DNA of 64,000 nt. Source: Fusarium oxysporum f. sp. lycopersici 4287 (Eukaryota; Ascomycota; Sordariomycetes; Hypocreales; Nectriaceae). Shown here one piece after another: positions 56,961 to 64,000 of this stretch. Numbering within the stretch: the stretch's first letter is position 1; each line of letters begins with the position of its first letter. The stretch is taken from positions 1,736,001 to 1,800,000 of the forward strand of contig NC_030995.1 in the NCBI RefSeq assembly GCF_000149955.1, given 5' to 3'. A model generated the notes under the pieces. It saw nothing but the letters and a program-made list of their open reading frames with translations, was not told where the DNA came from and searched no databases. The position numbers and the translations under genes are program-made.

Positions 56961-57414
56961 GGAGTCATGGACTACGAGTCCGTTGTCCCGAGGCTATGAT
57001 AGAGTTTACACGGAAAAATTCTCTCCATCTGATAACTTGTGAAGATGAGTATCGAGATTTGGATCGTTGCTTGGATCTAGGTACCGAACTCGCGGTTCGA
57101 CATATATCCGAAATGAGGTGATATTGCCTTCATCGCATACACGTCTCATCAACTAATAAAGTAAAACCTCTATGATTCCGAGAGAGTCACCTAGCTCTCT
57201 TCTAAAAATGTTTCATGGCGTCTTATTTCATCCTGTTAATGGTCAAGAAGCAGAGTCACCAAGTGATCAGTGCCGCTCTTTGGGATGAAAAATAGCAAGC
57301 GGCATATACAGGAAGGCTGAAGCACAGTCAAAAGCCCGGACGGAAACCAGCTTCACGGACGAGGCCTAAGCACTCTCTACGACAAGGATCCCCGCGAGGT
57401 CGAGATAAGGACCT

Positions 57415-57425
57415 GGGGGGGGGGG
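57415..57425 (+). repeat. G homopolymer, 11 bases
   Basis: Uninterrupted G11 in non-coding sequence; prone to sequencing length error. Confidence 0.9.
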
Positions 57426-58966
57426 CTTGCGGGAGGCTCTTCCGATAAACCCAGAGTAGATGATGCCGCGGCAGAGAAAGTTTATGGCGGCTTGTCATTC
57501 TTGATTACAGTGCATGTCAAAATGTCACATAATGTGTTTACATGAGTTTGTGGCTTGACGTCCGAGAACATGAGCGAGTTAGAGGCAGGCAAAAATAGAT
57601 GTCAGCTTTTGGCGTTGTTTCCTTGAGCTCAATGGAAAGGCAAGAAAGAGGGTTATCCCTGACAGGGGTTCTCTGGACAACAGGCTGTATGTAAGTTGGA
57701 GGTCAAGTGAAACTCTTAGGGATGCTGGAGATAGGGGACCTGCATAACCTCCACGTGGAGTGCGGACCAAGAAGGGGAATGGCTGCGATGCTGTGATAAG
57801 AACTGGTGGACTTGGCTGCCCTCCAGTTGAGTTGATTGCTTGACACGGACACACTGGAGAGCAGCCAACGGACAAACTCCTTTGCTCTGTAAGTTAAGGT
57901 TGTGTCTCCAGGTCTAGACAAAGATCTACAGGACGGGTGGACCACGTGGGAGAGCGTTACAGGAGGTTTCACCTCTTCCCTCCACTTCCTTCACTCGAGT
58001 TTGATGTTGATCAAGAGCGTGACTGATTCATCATCATTCAGCATCATCGACGAAGGCTTCGTGAGGCTATGCTCCACGGATGAATCTTGCTCCATAAGTC
58101 ATAACGTTCCATCGTGGCGTGGTATTAGAGTGGTCTCGACTCTAGTGGTTGCGGGGATATGAGCTGAACAAGTCCTCAGGTCCTAGGGTAAATGAGTTAC
58201 ATGATAACTTAGTGATGCACCAGCACGGGCAAATCGGAAGACTTGGGTTAATGACAAGGGTTCCCGATAGAGGATAGGATGCCTCGCAAACGACAAGAAC
58301 AGAAGGAGAAGAAAGGCCTGTCGCGTTCTGCAGTAGGCATGTCACAATATCGATTGAATTGTTGGTGGGCGATTCATCAATGCAATGCAGCACAGCACAT
58401 CATCTCTCTGTTACCCCAGCCTTTTGCCTTTAACTTACAAGGGTATACCATCATGAGGCAACCGTGAGAGCAAGCAAAGAGCACAAGCAAGCAAGGGCCA
58501 ATCCAGTCCAATCCAATCCAACGGCTATGGCTCAGGATCTACAGTGCTGATCATGGTGCCCGAAACGCATCGGTTGCATGAGTGAGCTACCCAAACAGTA
58601 CTATATCCGTCCCTCCATCAAGCAACGCATTGTAATTTCAACCCACTGATGCTCTGGCAAGCCAGCAACCACTCGTGTCGCGTTGAATCAGAAAAAGGCC
58701 CAGAAATTTTCGAGAAGAAAAAGCAAACGCCACAGGGAAGCGGTCAGAACGCGAGATGAAACAAAGCAAAGGCAAACACAAACCCTAACCAGCCAGATAC
58801 GGCACAACGTCTTCAGTGAAGTGACCTGTCGCACTGAAGTTTGGGGCCTCCTTTCTTTTTTTTGAGTTGTTGTTTTACGGAAATGGCGTTGCTGTCGACT
58901 TTTGGGGGGTTCAATTTACTGGGAACGAGGCTGCAGCACCATCGTTGTACAGACAATCATCTTCAA

Positions 58967-58987
58967 CATCATCATCATCATCATCAT
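58967..58987 (+). repeat. Trinucleotide microsatellite (CAT)7
   Basis: Seven perfect CAT units in non-coding sequence. Confidence 0.95.
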
Positions 58988-59730
58988 GAGATGGGGTTGA
59001 AAGTGAAGTTAGTAGTCATCTTGCCAAGGACTCTCACCGTAGCTGGGCGAGCATGTCACCACTCACCTCACACCAGCATCCACACTGATCAAATGTTTTG
59101 ACCTCTTTTTTCTTCCTTCTCTGCTACTTTTTTTCTTACTGAGGGTTCCTTTCCTCAACCAAATTCCCATTTACAGGGGGCTCACCTCTCCAAAGTGGCT
59201 TAGACACTGACCAGGCTCGTGTCATGACCCCCCATGCCCGGGCCAATACGATCAAAAGGCAACCCTCCAGACTCCGCACCGTAAAGTCTCGGCAGGCCAT
59301 TCAGACGCCGTCTTTCACAGCAGACGCCAGAGATTGGCCCATCGTCATTTCCCGCTGAAACAGGGTCGTCTGCTGGCCCGCGTTATTGCTGATGCGCTTT
59401 ACTATTACGGGGTCTTGGCTTTTTCTTGGTCTTCTCTGAAGAGTCGAGTGGAGAGGGTGACCGATACTCGGAAGCCACGTTTTATGCTCGTTAGGGGATT
59501 GGTAGCGATAGAGTTGTTCTGACTAACTAAACTTTGTGCGTGATCAAGTGCTAGAGTTGGGTTTCATTCGGTTACGTACAACTTCTGGTCATAGTCTACT
59601 CCGTAGGTGTCAACGGTTTTGAACGGCACTTGGACTCTCCAAGGACTCGAGAAACAAACGAACCCGAAGCGAGGAAGAGCAGGGTTCATCAGGTTGTCGA
59701 TGTGATGAACTCACTGACCTCAAAGCACAG

Positions 59731-59756
59731 GACAAGACAAGACAAGACAAGACAAG
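59731..59756 (+). repeat. Pentanucleotide microsatellite (GACAA)5
   Basis: Five GACAA units plus one extra G in non-coding sequence. Confidence 0.95.
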
Positions 59757-60728
59757 AAAAAGGAGTCCACCGTGAAATCATCAACCCTCCATTAATACTC
59801 CGTATTCAATGTTGTATCGCGCTGAAAAGCAAATGTCATGTAATCTCTCTTGCATGCAACTTCTTCTAGAAAGACGGCAGAACTGTTTCAGCAGGTCGTG
59901 TCATGCCCGTCTACGTAATAATGTAATAATATCTCACGCCCGGGAACAAAAGTACGTAATTTGCTGGCGCAGGCCCTTATTATTTTTGGGTACAGCACAG
60001 CAGACACTGCACTTTAAGATTCACTGCACAGATGAGATGAGTTATCGGGAGCTCCAGCCGAATTTTTTAATGGGATCCATCATCCATGGTGTCGCAATTC
60101 AGTCGGACTCGACTTGGTAGCCCCGTTGCTACCCAGCCTGACCATAACAGACCTTACTATACTAGTCTAGGGCAGTGGTCACTTTAGCACACCCAAAAAG
60201 AGCGAGGAACAAGTTAATCGGGCTATCGAGTATTTAGTAAGGCACGCCTGAATGGCTTAAAAGCCACTGTTGTGAGTATAGTTAAGTGCAAAGCATACGA
60301 TGTACAGTACTGAGTATTGTGTCAAAAGAGCATCACTGGGTCCCTGTTGATCCCATCTCATGTGAAACTCCAAAAAAGTACATCATCGACAGGCACGTCA
60401 CTTGATTCTCCGTCTGCTGCAAAAACAGAGTATCTCTGAGCGAATGACGTTCCTGAAACGGCCTTGGTGATGAACAGGGAACCCCCTGGTTGGCGGAGTC
60501 ACTAGCCCTCAGACTAGCCAGGACATGGATAAGCCAAGCGTGGGTCGACTGTGAACGATCACTCCGGCAAGCCCGTTACAATGTCTCACCCAAGTCCAGG
60601 GATTCGAAGAAAGCTTCTAGAAGGACTTTCCCTCTTCTGTCCTGTCTCTGCCTCTGTCTCTCTCTAGCCTCTCTCCCCTGCCCTCCTACTGCCTACACCT
60701 CATCTGCTCTATTCTCCCTCTTCCCATC

Positions 60729-60758
60729 TGACTGACATTGACTGATTGACTGACTGAC
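60729..60758 (+). repeat. Imperfect TGAC tetranucleotide repeat
   Basis: About seven TGAC units, two of them altered, in the pyrimidine-rich upstream region of the second zinc-finger gene. Confidence 0.75.
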
Positions 60759-61344
60759 CCTCTCTATTACCTGGCCTACCCATACTTTTATGTCTGGCTC
60801 CCCCATCTTCAAACAAGGACCCTTGCGTGTCTCGTCGTGTCTCGTCTCGTCGTCTATTCTTCACTCTTACACTAATTGATCTGCTCTGCTCTTCTCTGCT
60901 TTAATCACATACATACCTACATACCCACAGACTTGCAACTATCGCATCACATTCCACAGCGTTCTCAGTTTACGACTCAACGACTAAACTACCAAACACT
61001 AATCGTCGCAGGCTGTCGATTTCCCCTCGTTTCGCATTCACTCACACGACTCGACTCTCTCGAACCGTGTTTGCTGATCTATTATCGCCGAACGTTAACT
61101 CACCTTATCAACGCTCCTTGGTATCGCCAGGCCTTCACGACGCCTCGCAAACTCGACTGTCGACTCGACCTCGCCGACTCAAACTTGATGATAGTCACAT
61201 CGTCGGCGAGTGTTTTCTATTGCTGACATCGACCTCTACACGAGCCATTGTTCTTTTGTTCGAGTCATTGTTGATAAGTCACTCAAGCGCTGAGTGCGCG
61301 TTATCGCACTGTCGACCGAGCCTCGAGCACTCTTCAATCACAAC

Positions 61345-63234
61345 ATGAACATGTTTCCCTTTCCAGTTCAAGAGGACCAAGTGAGGCCTCTGTCCGAAGA
61401 GGACCAGCAAATCCTCTTGGGGCTTACTCGTCGCTACGGCGTCTCAAGTCTCGTATGCGCTCTAAGCGGTCTGGGTGCTGGATGTGAGTGATTTCCACAC
61501 AATTCAATGTAAGCCCTGCTAGCAATTAACAGCCCGAGCCTCTACCTTTTCAGCATCGACACTCCTCAGCAACACCAGCGCTCCCTCACTAGCATGGAGC
61601 AGTTCTGAGGCCTCTCATGCACGATCCGATGCGGCCTCGATTCGAACCCAATCAACATGGCAGGATAACGCAGGCGACGTTCCCTCGATTCATGAAGGTG
61701 AGATCGGTAAAGTTGCCGATCGCACATGGCTCGACTCGCCCAATCTCATGCAGTCACCCATCCCTTCATGCGATGTCACCTCTCACCCGTCGCCCCGGCA
61801 TGTCACACCAACCTCTAAGAAATATCAGTGCCCCATGTGCTTCTTGGACAACAACCCCGTTGGTTTCGGCAGGAAAAGTGATTTCAAGAAGCATCTTTAC
61901 AATTTCCACGGTGCTGATGTGACTTGGCTTTGCAAGACCAAGGGCTGCCATCTCTCTTTCGCTACCGAGCGAGCCTACAGCACTCACGCCAAGGAGACAC
62001 ACCGTATGGACGCTCTCCCTAACAGCACTGCAAAGACCGAGCTGTGCCCTCAGGTTGTCTTTGGTTGTGGATTTGCTAGCTGCAAGGACCGTGTCTTTGA
62101 GGCTTCGTCCAACGACCAGGCTTCATCTAGCCGCGACAAGTACTTTGAGCATATCGCTAAGCACTTTGAGGATGGCTTTGATGTGAACAACTGGGAGTAC
62201 AAGGTTCAAGTGCACAATCTCATGCGTCAGCCAAGGTCAAGTCTGTCTTCAAAACTTGCATCTGGCCCAAGGAGAAGAGAATGCAACTCACATGGCGCCC
62301 TCGCTCCTCCGGTGATCTCAAGCGTATGCTTGAGGCCCGTCATCTCGGTGAGGATATCTCGACACTTGTGCGTCTTGCTTTCATCCTGGGCACATCGCCT
62401 TTCACCAGTCCTACTACACCACCACCAAGCGAGATTGACTTGCAGTTCTCTCTGCCCTTCCGATCTCAATGCTTGATGGACACAGTTGGCCATGCCGATG
62501 GTGCTCAATCCACGGCGGCCGAGACCAGTGAGACCAACACACCCATGGTCACTGTGACGAAGCAGGCTCCTCAAACACCGGAGGCACCTTCGTTCCCTGC
62601 CCGACGCATCAAGCAGGAGACTCGACCCACGACACCAATGGACGGTCTTCCTGAGCCTATGGTTCACGATGATCTCACTGCTGGCCCTCATCCTGGAACA
62701 CCGTTCCCCATTCCTAACGAGCATGTCTGGCCAGTGGACGCACCCAAGTTTGCTCCTGACCAGATGAACACCTTTGCTGATGCTTCCATGACCTACATCC
62801 TGCCTGGTCAAGAGCTTCCTCAGCAACAATGGGACATGACTGGCATGCAACAGCACTTCCCCCAACAAGACACTGTCATGTCCAACGTCTACATGCCTCC
62901 CCAACAACCTGTAGCTGCTCGCCCTGCTACACCTATTCCTTCAAAGCGACCTGGATCTTGGGGCAAGAGACTAAGCCTTGAGAACTTGCGTCCTAAGAAG
63001 AAGACAAGCGTGTATGGAAGCCCTGCTTCCGAGCACGAGGCTGTCCCTCCTGTGCCAGCCATGTATGCCGAGATGATTCCCACGTCTATGCCAGCGGGTT
63101 ACGAACTGCCAATGCGAATGGGCCACCACCAACAAGGGTACACATCAAACCCTGGCTTTATGCCCCAGGCTCAACAGCAACAGTTCGGCTCACCCACGAC
63201 ATTTTACTTGGATGACGGGGACATGAGACTATAA
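61345..63234 (+). CDS. C2H2 zinc-finger protein, paralogue 2, with a frameshift in this assembly
   Basis: Exons 61345-61483 and 61554-63234 (gtgagt...tttcag). The first frame opens MNMFPFPVQEDQVRPLSEED and carries the finger core: CPMC...RKSDFKKHLYNFH, LCKTKGC...AYSTHAKETH, then FGCGFASC...HIAKHF. It shifts frame at about 62228-62231, right after NLMRQ. The other frame continues with KRMQLTWRPRSSGDLKR and stays open to 63234 with a long Pro/Gln-rich tail. One base added at the shift would give 606 residues, and the block between RQ and QLTW would then have exactly the length of paralogue 1 (RQ to QLQW). The lesion is therefore a single-base deletion, either an assembly error or a recent mutation. 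It is probably a nuclear regulator, as its paralogue is. Confidence 0.85.
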
Positions 63235-64000
63235 GGCGTTTTTAATCTCGGAACGGAAAAGCATTCTTTGAGCATCATGATTTCATTTATTCTCTTTTTC
63301 TCAAGCTCTGCATTACCATATATCTGTACTAATAATCACCCCTGAAGAGGAGGACGAGGAACATAACGACAGGATACCCATCCTCCACTATCTGACGAAC
63401 TTTCTCTTGTTACACATTTCCTTTTTGTCTGTCCTGGATATACCAGGACAACCACATACCTATTTCTTTTTTTGTCTTTTCTTGAGTGTCATTGTTAGTC
63501 ATTTGTTTGCTTTGAGATACCACGGTGTTGAAGAAGGATGGAATGAGATGAGACGGGAAACCAAAGTCATGGAACGCTGCATAGGGCACAGAATTGTTTA
63601 ACTGCAGCATGTTTTTGTTTTCTCTCTGTTGAATATTGCATCTTTCGGGCGGTTTTATGCGTGGATTACTATACCGGGATTGGCAGATACCCTTGTGTGA
63701 GGCCAGCAAGCAATTGAGGATATTTGCTCTGGCGGGATACATATGAATAGATAGGGAAGGAAGCATGTCAGCAAGATATATGAATTAATAGAATCTTGGA
63801 GAATATCTTTTGTGTCGTTCGCATGAGTGAAGTCTTGGGCTGTATTGACTGGCCACACAACCAAACAATATCTTGCTATCTGTACTTGAGTGTATGGCCG
63901 TGCTTGTGCCTCGCTGAAACTCATGTACTGTGTCGATTCAATGTTGCAATCATGCCTTGATGTTAAATCATACCACTGTTAATGGCATGCGTGTCCCGGG
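63235..64000. other. Downstream region, window edge
   Basis: About 770 bases of AT-rich 3' flank after the second zinc-finger gene. No gene is supported before the window ends. Confidence 0.45.

Larger units (their letters stand above)
56043..61344. other. Long intergenic region between the two zinc-finger paralogues
   Basis: About 5.3 kb. No intact gene is supported. Features seen: a possible small exon at 56760-56960 (listed separately), a G11 tract, a CAT repeat, a GACAA repeat and a TGAC repeat. The last 700 bases (60.6-61.34 kb) are pyrimidine-rich on the sense strand and act as leader and promoter for the second paralogue; the frames of 80-116 codons there are artefacts of that composition. 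Confidence 0.4.

Noticed and set aside
60876..61348. 116- and 93-codon plus-strand frames upstream of the second zinc-finger gene
   Set aside because: Same pyrimidine-rich leader composition; they overlap each other and the true start region.
62226..62271. Intron (gtcagc...cccaag) as an explanation of the zinc-finger frameshift
   Set aside because: The join does not land in the downstream frame, and it would delete a block whose length matches the paralogue.

Overview
The window is nuclear DNA from a filamentous ascomycete, almost certainly a Fusarium species. Genes are interrupted by short (about 45-65 bp) GT-AG introns with CTAAC/CTGAC-type branch points. There are no bacterial-style operons, and codon use is balanced. 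A sterol 14-alpha-demethylase closely resembles the Fusarium CYP51A paralogue as I remember it. Two runs of N (12532-12792 and 29321-29439) mark scaffold gaps.

Layout. 1-11 kb: serine palmitoyltransferase subunit LCB2 (-), acetoacetyl-CoA synthetase (+) and a proline-rich/coiled-coil protein of unknown function (-). 11-17 kb: gene-poor, with a gap-truncated gene start. 17-25 kb: secreted S10 serine carboxypeptidase (+), GPI-anchor de-N-acetylase PIG-L/GPI12 (-), a DUF7719-like membrane protein (+) and a coiled-coil membrane protein (-) whose stop codons lie 7 bases apart, and a Nha1-type Na+/H+ antiporter (-). 25-32 kb: mostly gene-poor, with one GPI-anchored cysteine-containing protein (-), a nested inverted repeat and two tandem tRNA-Cys(GCA) genes. 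33-36 kb: two divergently transcribed genes of unknown function whose predicted proteins share an N-terminal domain; in one of them the domain looks duplicated. 37-47 kb: CYP51A (+), the TPR co-chaperone SGT2 (-), a RING-CH membrane E3 ligase (-), a four-helix membrane protein (+), a 26-residue metallothionein gene split by an intron (-) and alkaline ceramidase (-). 48-51 kb: an unknown gene (-) and galactokinase GAL1 (+). 54-63 kb: two same-strand paralogous C2H2 zinc-finger genes with very long pyrimidine-rich upstream regions. The second carries a single-base frameshift in this assembly.

Most genes are independent housekeeping or stress functions. Loose themes are sphingolipid metabolism (LCB2, ceramidase), membrane sterol synthesis (CYP51A), ER/GPI/tail-anchored protein handling (PIG-L, SGT2, RING-CH) and metal or ion homeostasis (metallothionein, Nha1). 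I found no secondary-metabolite cluster and no intact transposon. The best candidates for something undescribed are the divergent gene pair at 33-36 kb and the hairpin locus at 30.2 kb. Exon joins were worked out by hand from reading frame, splice signals and protein continuity; none has been checked against transcripts.
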